Source: Phialocephala subalpina
Lineage: Eukaryota > Ascomycota > Leotiomycetes > Helotiales > Mollisiaceae
Assembly (NCBI GenBank): GCA_900073065.1
Contig: FJOG01000055.1
Coordinates: forward strand, 33,802 to 97,801
Length of the DNA stretch: 64,000 nucleotides
Direction: 5' to 3'
In this document: piece by piece, positions 1 to 11,064 of the stretch
How positions within the stretch are numbered: position 1 is the first letter of the stretch
How the letters are laid out: each line of letters starts with the position of its first letter
The notes under the pieces: model-generated
What the model was told of the DNA's origin: nothing
Seen by the model: only the letters and a program-made list of their open reading frames with translations
Database searches by the model: none
Made by a program: the position numbers and the translations under genes

Positions 1-1550
1 AATGTCAAACAGCCGCATAAAAAAGGATTTATTTGAGCGTGTGATGTCCATGATCTGGAAAGAAAGCTACTACTTCGTCAACTGCTTCATGGGTTCTCCA
101 GATGGAAAGCCCTGCCCCGATACGGATGCGAATAAGCCTCGCTATTGTCCAAATCCTTATGAAATTTGCCAGGCAAAATGCTGGACAACACTTCTTCACA
201 GCAATTACGCTCGACAACCTTAGGGAATGGCCGACCCCCATAATTGGAAGCTTGGTGCCATGCAAGTCTTGAAGTCTTCAAGAGACCGATTGACCTTACA
301 TCGAAATTTGATCGATGCACCTGCACTAAATATGAGTGTGCTTTCTGATGGCATCAGTCTGAGCGGCGGAACGTCTAACAACGTCAAGCTCCCGGTTTGC
401 CGAGGTGCTCATATTGTAGTGGCTGATTTTGAAGGGGAAAAGAAAAAGCACGGTCACGATTTCCCATGTGCTTGCGGCGGTTGGAGAGCAGATCAGACGG
501 CTGCGTTCCTCAATGCTACGGGGTTTGGATAGAGCTCGGTATTTTACACGCAGAAATGGGCAAAAGATATCTTCTAGGACCTTTGTCCTAACGTACGAGT
601 CGTTCCTGCCCTCTAGATAGTTGTCCCAGATGCTAATAATATTTTAGACTCTGAGAAAGGTTTCCGCACCCTTAACGCTCTATCTTGAGTTATGTGGACT
701 AGGAGTACGTCACCCTTTCAAAAGCGATTCGCCACGTCACGAGTTCTTTATGGAAGCCGATCCTCGCTGCGATGCTTTCTGGAAACATACTGAAGGTATG
801 GATGAGCGCGAGGCGAACGTCAAATTCTGCCAAAAGAATGGCCAGAAGTGAAATGGCTGTTTAAGAATACGACTGGCGTTTATGGCTGGACGAATCGATT
901 CCATTGGTCTTATGAATGGGAATGCAAGCAATGGATGAAGAATCAAGAGATTGTGGGATAGAACCAGACACAACACGTTCTTAACATGAGCACCGTGGTA
1001 GGAGTCGGCGCTGTCAACCTGGCACATAAGGACGGATATGCTGACATTCCAATCGACAAGGAGGCGAACTCCAGCCCGGTATTGAGGGTGGGCAATGTTA
1101 ATGGTCATGAAGAATTTGCCGACCTTCTGGCTTCCGATGAGGCTAACACCACAACGACATCAATTGAGGTCAATTCTGGTCATCATGAAGACCCTGCGAG
1201 CGTTACTATGGACAACGAGGCCAACACAAACCCAGCATCAATGCCGGAAAATGGCAATGCGGATGAGATTCCACAAACACTGCCTCGGACAGAGCTCGAG
1301 CCCATCGAAGCTCAACCCGTCATTCCAGAGCCTCCACCAGCTGATTTCCCTCAAGGAGAATAGAGAATTCAAGAAGCCGTCTCCCAAACGATATCAGCGG
1401 CGGATACTATCAGTGGGCATGGAGAATTTGCACCACAGTCATCTTCTGAACCAGAACACGACACCACCGAATCTTAGCCCGCCGTGCCAGACTCTCCCCA
1501 AGTTGAGTCTAAGCAGGCAGACCAAGGAGGCGATGGGGCCCTAATGTATG
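1..1550 (+). pseudogene. Decayed paralogue of the secreted-protein gene at 2552-4998, 5' end outside the window
   Basis: Reading frame 2 from the left edge resembles exon 3 of the gene at 2552-4998: both have a CWT motif after a cysteine-containing stretch, then an LPxC...FPxxCG...F...GxG block. A 55-nt intron (593-647, CTAAT branch point) lies where the intact gene has its third intron, and the next exon (from 648) has the matching CDAFW/CDAIK and REAN...FC blocks. In-frame TAG codons lie at 221, 530, 575 and, in the acidic tail, 1361 and about 1478. A frameshift is needed near 838-850 to keep the similarity going. The tail (986 onward) is rich in Asn, Glu, Pro and Thr like a disordered C-terminus. 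The TAG codons fit CAG-to-TAG change. Extra introns could explain some breaks, but not all. The product family is not recognised. Confidence 0.6.
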
Positions 1551-2241
1551 TAGGATGATTAAGTAGGAAATGCTCGGCATAAAAATACGGGTCAACTCTC
1601 AAAAGGCGACCCCAAGAAGCAATAGTATGTTACAGTGAGTAGCGTGTAACAGAATCACTACGCAGAGCAAGAGCTAAGAAACTCTTCTTTGATAGTGAAG
1701 TGCTACTATTTAATATGTATGTGTGTGTCTCATGAATGGGATAATTTCAAATTCATCTTCTAGTTGACTTGGTATCGGCTGCCAGTACAAGAAATATCAA
1801 CATCCAACTTCTCGTACTTACTACCTACTCTACGAATGTACCGCGCCAACAAGCAGTCTCCATCGAGACGAAGGAGAAACAATTCTGGTAACTCCGCGGT
1901 CCGCTGCAGCCTCCAAACCTTACAAGTAACTATGACAGAAGGAAGTCCACCTTCCATCAGCTTAGATGACGTCGAGCTAGAACTTACAGACACTTGGCTA
2001 GTGTCCGACCTCGACTTTGGAGTCTATGGGGAATAGCCTCTGCTAAAAACACTATGCTAATTTGGGCCATCCAAAGACTGCTTATTTCCCCAGATTCTGT
2101 CAGCGCGGGCGCTAAAGATCGATAGCTTTGCTGAAGCGGGATCGTTTCCATAGTTGATGGCACCGTCTCCAGAATATATGGAGTCCCGTCACTGACGTCA
2201 TGGCGGTTGTCTGGGGTAAAGACGCTCTGGCTGTTTCACCC

Positions 2242-2385
2242 TCAGTCTTGTGATACTTACAGTGACGTTCCTGAAAAACGAAGTGGGGAAGTTCTTCACA
2301 TTCGGTCTTGTGATACTCCAAATGACGGGTTTGGGAGCGAAGGATAGCTGCAATTGGAGTCTTGTGATGGAAGCAATGACTATGA
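2242..2385 (+). repeat. Three degenerate copies of a TCTTGTGAT-centred unit in the promoter region of the next gene
   Basis: TCTTGTGATACTTACAGTGAC, TCTTGTGATACTCCAAATGAC and TCTTGTGATGGAAGCAATGAC begin near 2244, 2306 and 2362, about 60 bp apart, 190-310 bp upstream of the start codon at 2552. A palindromic TGACGTCA, the usual core of bZIP/CREB sites, lies just upstream at about 2194. The rest of 1551-2551 holds only a 90-codon ORF (1764-2036) with no recognisable motif. A regulatory role is an inference from position and repetition. Confidence 0.45.
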
Positions 2386-2551
2386 GTAGAAAGTGGAAAT
2401 CAATGATAAAAGATCTTCAAGTTTCCCAGTACTGTCTCCGTGACTTTGCCTCACAATGGCTTGAACGGAAACGGTCTTTTAAATTCGACACAAAACATTA
2501 CTCTTTCATCTCACTCCTTAGACATCTCAAAGTCAGACTCGATCACCCATC

Positions 2552-4998
2552 ATGCTCCTCCCCAAGTCTACCTTCCTGTTGGCAACAGTACTTGTGACTC
2601 AATTCTTCCAACTAGGTCACGCCGCAGCCATCAACGCACCCCAAATCCGCGCAGAAGCAGGTTCAAGCGACGCAACTCAAGCTCTCGAGCATTGGAAGAA
2701 AAACGAAACACCATTGCCAAGTTATTTCGACGACGATGATGCCGGCAAGAACTTCGAAAATTCCGGAACCGCAAACTGGTACAACCAGTGGATCGTCGAC
2801 AAAGTCAAAGAACTCCCTGACGACTACCAACGATTGGGTGAGGCCACTTTCTTCGCCGTACAAGTCATGGGAATCTCGGAAAAGTTCAACTGTTCCCTCG
2901 CACGTAACGGGTGTGAGAAAATGCCAGACACCTCAAGTATAATCCGCCATTTTCTCCAGAACGAGACCTCATCCCCCGGATCCGCCATGGAGACAAGTCG
3001 AAGGGTTAATTTCGTATTCGAGCGGATGAACAGTTTCGTCAAGGCCTCGAAAATCTACCATGTGCGTATTTCCATGCCCAAGCATTCATTGGTCGACACT
3101 AATATGACTAGGACAATCTGGAAGTTGCGAAAACTCAGCTTATGACTAAGATTCCTAATCTTGTGCAATCATTTACACCTCAGAAGAAGCTAGAGGCAGA
3201 TATCAACTGTCAGGTGTTCAAGACCTTTATCGACTTGGCGTGGAGCCTTTTGCAGTGGCAGGTTTCGTCGCAGACTGGCGGGTGGTCGACTCTTGCGGGG
3301 TTGGCAGGTCCACCAGGCGCTATTGTCGCTGGTGGCATCGGTCAACTCGGTGCATTTGTGAGCTTCGGCATTACAGTCACACAAAAGATGATCGACATGG
3401 GCGTGGAGATCGATAAAATGAAAAAGCAAGCAGGCTCCCACGTGGTCGACATGGGCGAAGATTTTGAACTTCGTATGGAAAGTGGATATGTGGAAGGGAT
3501 TTGTAATGAGAAGGACGATAATGCGGTTAAAAGAGATCAGTTGCAGGCCCATATTGGCAAGCTATTCCCTCTCTTGAAACTAATTTCAGAAGGCACGATG
3601 CAAGCTACCTTGTCGGGAAATTCTTCTGCTCTGGCTAGCTCGGGGATCTCCTTTTTGGCATCCACTATTGCACGTCCAAGTATCAATCGCGCTATGGGAC
3701 AAATGAGTGCTGGCTTAAGCCTCTATGAAGGGTACGTACCTCAAGCAGGAGATTTGCAGGGGTGGCTGACATCATGAACAGACGCATAGCCCAACTGTAC
3801 GAGGAGATATACATTTCTTATGCATGGGCCAACAGTCAGTGCTACGTCACAATGAACTATTTTGATCAAAAGACGTATGACAACCATTGCGCAAATAAAA
3901 AACCGTGGTGGAATCAGAAGAGTCGATATTGCGATCCTGCTACCGGACTTGTTGCCCAGGCACAATGCTGGACCAATCGCAAGAAAGACAACCAAGAGGT
4001 GGAGTTGATCGGAATCGATGCTCTAAAAGACAGTAACATGAACATTTCCCAAGTGCTGGAAGATTCGGTGAAGAACTATCGACAATTCGGAGCCAAGGGA
4101 GCAAGACCAACCGAGCTGGTAAAAGGCGATCCACTTCACTTCGATTTCCTTCTCAATCGCAATTCTTCTCTCGCCAATCTCCCTACTTGCTACTCTCCGC
4201 TTTTAACCCTCGAAGGGTTTCAGAATAGGAAAGGTTCAGGTGGAATGAAAACTCGCAATCAAAACTTTCCGCCGACATGCGGACCTTACGCTTCAAACGA
4301 GACGAAAGCTTTCATGGACAGACTTGGTTTGGGATATAATCAGAGTCATTTCGCGGAGAAGGATACTGTGGAACTCATGGAGACGATAGTAACACATGTA
4401 AGGAGAGGCGATATTCGCCATCCAACTCACTAATATCAGGCAGAATGCTCGTAATTTCTCACCATTCGAACGGTTCATGTCCTTCTGCGAAATGGGTATT
4501 CAATTCCCCACCGTGAAGCATGGTGTCGGTAAAGAGACAGCCTTCCTCGCACACCGATACAGAATGGGCCGCGGAAAGTCACAATACTGTGACGCCATCA
4601 AAGAAGAAACTCGGACAATGGTCCCCAGGGAAGCCAACAGATGGTTCTGCACCGATTCGCAAACTTCCAAGAAGCTCTTCGCAGAAGAGCGGAACTGGGC
4701 TGACAACGTGGTACCGTTCATGAAAAGTCATGCTAGACTCTGCAAGGACTGGAAGCCTTCCATTTACACGCTCGATGAGCCAGATGTTGGTCGTTGGCAG
4801 GGCAGCTTCGGGAAGATGAAGATGCCAAAGGATATTCCGTATGTGGACTTTTCCCAATATCGACCTGAACAGAAGGATGCATCTGATAAAGATTTGGACA
4901 ATATGGCGAACACTACAGAGACGCAAACCGAGGAAGTAAACAAGAAACTAATTCCTGAAGACTCTCCAATCCTCTCGGATTGTTACGACTTTGTATAA
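2552..4998 (+). CDS. Secreted protein of unknown family, four exons, 766 aa
   Basis: Model: exons 2552-3061, 3112-3731, 3782-4397 and 4444-4998, with introns of 50, 50 and 46 nt; the second donor is GTACGT and reading phase is kept throughout. The first 25 residues form a classical signal peptide (MLLPKSTFLLATVLVTQFF...GHA), so the product should enter the secretory pathway. There are several NxS/T sites and spaced cysteines but no transmembrane anchor. A glycine/alanine-rich hydrophobic stretch (about residues 225-260) could be a membrane-interacting helix or a buried core. The C-terminal 50 residues are acidic and probably disordered. I do not recognise the family and assign no function. 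The decayed tandem copy just upstream shows that the gene was duplicated. Exon structure is well supported because all four frames join without stops and the paralogue shares the third intron. Confidence 0.75.
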
Positions 4999-7235
4999 CA
5001 TTTGGGCAGCTAATTGAAGAGGTTGTGATAAGGGCGACGGGGACCAGGAGGGCATCATGGGAATGAAGTATTGTGATATCTGCATCTCAACAACGGCATT
5101 CGGTTCACAAGAGACGTATGGCGTGGAAATTGCGGAACGGTTTAGGAGACAGGCATTGTTGCAATATGTTAGTTTCTGTTTTAAGTGGGAGAGGTTGAAC
5201 CGAGGGTAGTGTTTAATGAGTTTAATGGAGCTAGGAAGTGTGTTAGAGGGTTCGAAGTCGGTTTGACATACGTCTTGTGATAGAACGAAAGTATTCTCAA
5301 TTATTCCAATACTCTCTCCTGATTCTGCCATGGTCGAAGTCAGATGATGCAGCATCACTGGACGATAAATTCCCAATTCAAGATACCATCATCTCGTCTC
5401 AAGATCGTGTTCAGCTTTCTCAGTCTCCCAGCCTTGCCTGAACATTTCATGGCCCACTTCTCTCGGGTGAGACTTTTATTGGCCTGAACAGTAATACCCA
5501 ACCGAGAGCATTATCCTTAGCCCAACCCAGACTTCTCGACTTCTCTAGTTGAGGCCCGGAAATTGTGCCGGTGATCGCGTTCGTGGTCCAGACTCCTTAG
5601 AGTCGCACGTTCGGGTTCGGTCTCAGTGACCAAATGGAAGCCAGAATACAGGTGCCTTTCTGAGAAATTCAGTTCAACCAATGCTCTTCAACAATTGCAA
5701 AGCTTACATGTTGTTGAGTGGTACTTTTTACACGAGCTGATCCAGGACCTGAGAATATAGTAGTCGATTCGATCAGTCTCTAGTTTCCGTCCAACAAACT
5801 TGCGCTCGAGACTGGATTTGTTCGAGATAGCTGGGTGTAGATGGCCCGATGTTCCAGAGTGCTCCGTCAACTAGAAGCCAACTCTGCCGTAAAAGAAGAT
5901 ATGTAGCGGTTTTGGGTCCACGGCGAAGATTGTGGTATCATGAATCAATTTTCTCTTTCTTGAGTGCCGTATGGGGGTTAGTAAGCTTGCTGCTCTTGCT
6001 CATACGTAATCACCCTCGGCTCACTCTCGGCTCAGTCAACTCGCCTGAGTAACCTGAGCACCCTGAGCAGCTCACCCTAAGCACCCTAAGCACCCTAAGC
6101 AGCTTACCTAAGCAGGACTGATCGTCCACCAGGTCCTGAGCAAGATTTACCACATCGTCACGTGTTTTGACCTCTCGCTTTTTAACTAATTATACTCAAT
6201 CTAACCTATGTTAGAGAATAGAAAGTTTTTCGTGCCAGGTCACGCTCGGAGACTAGAACGACGAATTTTGAGAAAGGTTAGCTACACAAGGAGGCGCCAT
6301 TCGTGGAGAGACGTATCTGCAACTAATTGCACCGCTAGCCCACTGTGCTTCGTAGGCAGAGAAAACCGGGTACAGAGCTAGTATGAATGGTCCGTAAGTG
6401 GGATCTTGAACATAGGACCAGGTATCGAGCCATTTCGCTTCAGATACATGACTAGATTCTGTCCGCATCTCTAGACATATGTTGAGCGTCCCCATACATT
6501 GGTCATATGCTATCAGCGTGGCGACCATCATGGCAGCATATTGCCACCACGAGATTCCAGTAAAGTAACCGAAATTAAAACTGGTGAAAAGTCATCCAAG
6601 AAGTGCAAAAGATGTACGAGGAGAATCGGAGTGCAGGACACTCATTGTGTCAGCATCGCTTGTTGAGTTCATGTTGCGATCCGAAGTATCCCGCTATAAA
6701 AAATAAATGATTGAGATTCTGATCTCTCTGTCCACATGGCAGCTGGAGGAAACGAGGCGACAGCAGCCTATATTTCGTAACTCATAACCTGGAGCCCAGC
6801 TCACCCCCAGGCTTTCAAAAGCTTCGTCTTGCACACAAAGAAGCCATGATTGAACTTTTCTACTTTATGGTTAGAGGAATTATTCTCTCAAAACAATCAA
6901 AATGCCCCTTGCTTTGTGACGAATTCACCGAGTCATGTGGCTATTTGGAAGGCTTCGGACAAATGTTGGGGGTAGCGTCAGGTGACCCTGGCTAAGGACA
7001 GCGTTTGTGGGCACTATAGCTTCAGGGCTAGATCACTAAAACTGCTGCCCGGGAGCTGAGATAGAGGCTCGCAGAGTGCTATCGCGATAGGCCCTCATAC
7101 GCTGTATTTCAGTGCACACAAATACTTCTAGTGGTCAACGCCTGACTCATATAATGCTCAACTACTTCTGTCGAAAGCTATATATATCATGACAGCACAA
7201 ATCCAAACTCTTTTTTCTTGGAGCCTCTTATCCTT
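4999..7235. other. 2.2 kb without a supported gene; contains a dispersed repeat
   Basis: No convincing gene is seen. A 92-codon minus-strand ORF (6253-6531) has a hydrophobic start and could be a relic of a membrane-protein gene, but it has no recognisable motif. The stretch about 5930-6125 is one copy of the CTCAG-rich dispersed repeat described separately. Confidence 0.5.
5930..6125 (+). repeat. Dispersed CTCAG-rich repeat, copy 1
   Basis: From about 5940 the sequence aligns with 47965-48118: both have TTAGTAAGC, then CTCTTGCTCA/CTCTTACTCA, AATCACCCTC, CTCGGCTCAGTCAACTC and TAACCTGAGCA in the same order over roughly 150 bp. The right end degenerates into short repeats of CACCCTAAG (about 6070-6105). 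No coding capacity is visible. Shorter related stretches occur near 9745-9895, 48395-48480 (inverted) and 57695-57775. Confidence 0.65.
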
Positions 7236-9147
7236 TTAGGCTTGGGTTTCTAACGGGATATTTCTCTCTGGTTCATTCTTCTCAAGACCCGTTCTAACCT
7301 CAACATGCACTTTACTCAACACCTGCTTCGAAATGAACCCACAAGCAAGAACTGCACAAGCAGCTGTACATGTGGAAAGAATCCAGACCCCTCTCAGAGA
7401 GTCTGCGAAAGCGTCCTTGACAGCCATTTGCTGCATCGGATCTGAGATAGTGCCCACTAGCATAACATTTGCTGCTGCAGATGGACCAGAGAACGTTTGT
7501 GTCAAATTAGCTGAAAGTCCTTTTCCGAGATACTCGGCTTTCTGCGAGTTCATGCCGTTGGAGAACAGTACCCCTCCGATGACTATTGCGAGGGATGTCG
7601 CAAGATTCCTCACTAGCCCAAGGGTAGCAGTTGCCGATGCGGTGTCTTTCGGAGCCACATGGGCCTGGAGTGCGATGAGAGGAGGTTGAAAAAGAAAGCC
7701 TGCTCCAGTTGCTGCGATGATCTCGAATGCAACAATTTTGCCGAGTGGAGATGCAGCATTCAAACTGATATAGAGGCCGTTACCTAGTGCTAGCATCACC
7801 ACACCTGCCCAGAGGATCTCTATGTATCGGCCTGTCTTGTACACGATGAGGCCTGTTACTATGCCGATAACTGCTTGTGTGAAAGTAATTGGCATGATGA
7901 GGACTCCGGACTGCACCGGTGAAGCAGCTTTGACTGATTGGAAATACAAGGGCAGGTAGAATTCCGTAGAGAAAACGCACTACTAATATTAGCAGTGAAT
8001 GTCCCAAAAAGGTCCGGAGACTCACCCAGTCGTGCATGAATCCGATCACAAGGACTGCGATATTCGATGGATGACGGAATATATAAAGTGGAATAAGAGG
8101 ATATTGAGCTCGTTTTTCGGACAATAGGAAGACAACAATCATGACAGTTCCAAATGCCAGAAGGCAAATCACCACAGTTGAATTCCATGCGAACGTACTG
8201 CCGCCAAAATTCAAGCCAAGAAGTAAAAGAACCATAAAGCTGAGAATAGAAAGACTCCCATACCAGTCCACCACTTGAAGTCCCGGTAGCAATTTTGTTT
8301 TTGGATTGTGGACATCAAGAAATGCCAACAGAACAGCGAAGGAAAGTCCCGTGATGGGCAGATTGATCCAAAAGATCCATCGCCACGAAGCATACTGAGC
8401 AAGCGTGCCACCAGTGACCGGGCCGATTCCACCAGCAACTGCCCACATCATCTGCACAAGACCAAAATAGAATGTTCTGCTTCTCATACTATAGATATCG
8501 GAAATGGTGGCATACACAATCTGTATCAGACCGCCGCCGGCAGTCCCTTGGAAAGTACGGCCAACGATCAACATTTTCATGCTTTGGGAACAGGCGCAAA
8601 CGATTGATGCACAGAAGTAGAGTGCAACCGCACTGAGTAAAATCAACTTTCGTCCCCAAATGTCGGAGGTTTTCGACCATATAGGGGCGGCGATGGCGTT
8701 CGAGAGAAGATAGGCGGCACTGATCCATGCGTAGCCCGACGAGGACTTCAATTCATTGCAGATAGTGGGAATGGCTGTCGCTACAATGGTTTGATTGAGG
8801 GCTGCCACGAATACTGCAGACTGTAACACAACATTTCAGTATTAGTCTGCATGGCCTTCTAGCAAAGAGACCTACACATAAGCCGGCCATGATCGCGAAT
8901 GATCGAAAACGGCCAGGAGCTGCTGCGACAGCTTCTCTGTTTCCGATTTGTTCATTTTTGATCGTTCCTGTGAGGGAAATATGGCCATTGTCTGGAAGTG
9001 TCACGATAGCATCTTCACCCCGTTCAATGGCGAGATCAATGCATGAAGTCTCTCGGATGGTCTCGTCCTTTGCCTAATCAGAAAATTTGCCTTACGCACG
9101 CGATGAGGTATAGTGAGACGAACAGATTCTGGGGTCTTGGGGGACAT
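7236..9147 (-). CDS. Major facilitator superfamily transporter, DHA2 (14-TM drug/toxin efflux) type
   Basis: Model: exons 9147-9124, 9073-8876, 8820-8026 and 7979-7236, giving 586 aa, the usual size for this family. The core reads LNQTIVATAIPTI (TM1), a motif-A-like SKTSDIWGRK loop after TM2, GRTFQGTAGGG (motif B region) and GGIGPVTGG...WRWIFWINLP (motif C region), all diagnostic of DHA2 proton antiporters of fungi. The first exon is only eight codons and its intron (donor GTTCGT, 50 nt) is the least certain part. Introns two (GTAGGT..TTACAG) and three (GTGAGT..TAGTAG) are firm. Expected to sit in the plasma or vacuolar membrane and export small molecules in exchange for protons; the substrate cannot be read from the sequence. 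No biosynthetic cluster genes flank it, so a role in metabolite export is not specifically supported. Confidence 0.85.
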
Positions 9148-9744
9148 CGTTCCTGGAAGGGATGGGTAGTCGTTTTGGTGGCCGAAGAGGGGTAGAATGT
9201 TTTCTGAAGTGGTTGCACAGATTGTTGTCGTAAAGCGATGAGTGAATATGTCAAACACATAGCCTGCCAGAACGAAAGTTCGATAGCAAATCGATTAACG
9301 TGTATATATAAGAAGTCAGTGTTGTTGGCTGATGCGAGGAGGAGTCATATAGTATTACCCCACTATTGCTGCAGCTTTCCCCAATTCGAACAATTCCATT
9401 TGAGGCGAATGCGACCCGATTGACAGGAATCGCCTGACAATTCCAACAACATCCAAGCAAGTCTTTAAGCTCATTGATAACATGATATTTGACGTATAAA
9501 GATCTGATTTGTGCAATTATTTTTTGTCTTAAATATGTGATCATTTTGGTTAGTTAAGTGTTCTGGGTAGACTGGGGGAGGGGGGCTTCCGCGTAACAGC
9601 GTGGATGTACAAGAACTTTTTTTTACCTCGCATGACGTGAACATAAAAAGGTGCGGCCAACAGATGCAAGCCACAACCAATCGGTACCGGGAACCAGAAC
9701 CCACAAGAGGCCAAAATGGGTTCCACATTATCGTGCGCAGGCTG
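9148..9744. other. About 0.6 kb upstream of the transporter, no gene seen
   Basis: Presumed promoter of the minus-strand transporter. Only short unsupported ORFs on both strands. Confidence 0.4.
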
Positions 9745-9895
9745 ACTCGCGGCGTGCTGAGGATGCTCAGGCTCTGCTCAGGCATGCTCACCCTCTGATC
9801 AGGTACGCTCACCCTCGGCTCAGGTTAAAGCAGCAGTTTCTCACGTCCGCAGACTAAAACGGAACCAGCGAAAGGAAAAATTAACCCTGAGTCTA
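9745..9895 (+). repeat. Dispersed CTCAG-rich repeat, copy 2
   Basis: Contains GGATGCTCAGG, GCATGCTCACCCTC and CACCCTCGGCTCAGG followed by TTAAAGCAGCAG and TCCGCAGACT. The last part matches 57705-57745 (same strand) and, more loosely, the reverse complement of 48385-48420. Its right border runs into the C-terminal end of the HET-like fragment that follows. Confidence 0.55.
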
Positions 9896-10263
9896 TAAGT
9901 ATCCGTGAGATCTCTTGCTGCTAGAATCTCAGGCATGTTGGCGGCTCCACCCTTCTGTTCTGCAAAATGTACGTAGGCTGCAGAAACAACATGAAGCTCG
10001 TAGGGCCAAGGTGGATTTCCAATTGGCGACTTCAATAACCTAGTGCGGACAGATGCAAGTGTTTGGCAGAGGGGACATGAAGCAAGAGTAAAGTCCTCGG
10101 GGAATTCACCGAGGTCACACACGTGGCCTTCGATTTGAGAACCTCCTCTTGACTTGTTCTCCTCAACGGACTTCATTCCATGTTCTGTTGTATTACCCCA
10201 GTCCATCTCACTAGATAAAGAAGGTGGACTCCTGAGATCGATTCTCGAACACCTCTCACACAT
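9841..10263 (-). pseudogene. N-terminal fragment of a heterokaryon-incompatibility (HET) type gene
   Basis: The 140-codon ORF begins MCERCSRIDL and contains GHVCDLGEFPEDF and CPLCQTLASVR, then a YELHVVSA beta-strand-like segment. This arrangement (CxxC, a second CxxC with LA) is familiar from the region before the HET domain in fungal HET proteins. The HET signatures themselves (ALSYxWG, WID.LC..QD) are absent. Similarity ends at about 9900, where the dispersed repeat begins, and the last residues (FSFRWFRFSLRT) look like read-through into it. Likely a gene truncated by repeat insertion or recombination. Confidence 0.5.
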
Positions 10264-10559
10264 TTTTTTAACAGATGAAAGTTGGCCATCTTTGCCAACG
10301 TCTTCTATAATCTACAAACTCCCAGAAGGATTGATATCTCAAGGAAGCGCATGATAAGGAGCCTCATCAAGATCGAAGAGAAAGTGTAGATTGGTGAGGC
10401 TCATAAAGTCCTCACCAGATGAGATTGTGATAGCAACTCTTTTGCCATCTGGCCTGTTGATATATTCTGTCGATGTCATGATACGATTTTTAGTGGATGG
10501 TATTGCTTATCCAACGAATTTTTGGGATTTGCAAAGCAAATTTGGGGTTAATATGTCTT

Positions 10560-10960
10560 TTGTGGGGTGTATCATCACCTCAGTTAAATTCCCGTGATTT
10601 GCTATTTTACCATTAAAAGTTACAAGTAATACTTCAAAGTTTACTTATATCCCCATCTAATTATTAGAAATTTGACCTATAGGATCTTTTAATTAGAGTA
10701 TTGCGCGTATTTCTTCCGATTTTTAATAATGTAGCGAATAATTTCTCGGTAAATTTTAGGCTAAATATAAAAAGGTTAAATAATTTAATATAATTTATTA
10801 ATAAACTCGATTAAATATTATATTCTTCGAGTTTAACATTTTAATTTTACATTAAAATTACAAATGAAATGCAATCCGAAGTAGTAGTTTAATTGGAATT
10901 GCTCGAATTAGTTAGATTTTTGATTCTTGTAACCTTTTTAAAGGTGGTTATTATAATGCG
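10560..10960. repeat. AT-rich block, probably RIP-mutated relic DNA
   Basis: Strong drop in G+C with many TAA/TTA runs, no ORF, and abrupt transition to normal composition on both sides. The window holds three other blocks of this kind. Origin from a mutated transposon is inferred. The flank 10264-10560 shows only a short plus-strand ORF with no recognisable motif. Confidence 0.45.
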
Positions 10961-11064
10961 CAACGTGGAATAAGGAGAGTTTTGGTGTAAAAACAGCAAA
11001 TCTTCTGTTTGATTGGTGGCAGAAAACGGGCAGTGTACAAGCTCACCCACATTAAGCGCCAGCA

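Noticed and set aside
1764..2036. 90-codon ORF between the two secreted-protein copies
   Set aside because: No motif or homology to either copy; likely chance or the decayed 3' tail of the left copy.
6060..6110. CCCTAA-containing short repeats suggesting telomere sequence
   Set aside because: The unit is CACCCTAAG (9 bp), degenerate, few copies and internal; it is part of the CTCAG-rich dispersed repeat.
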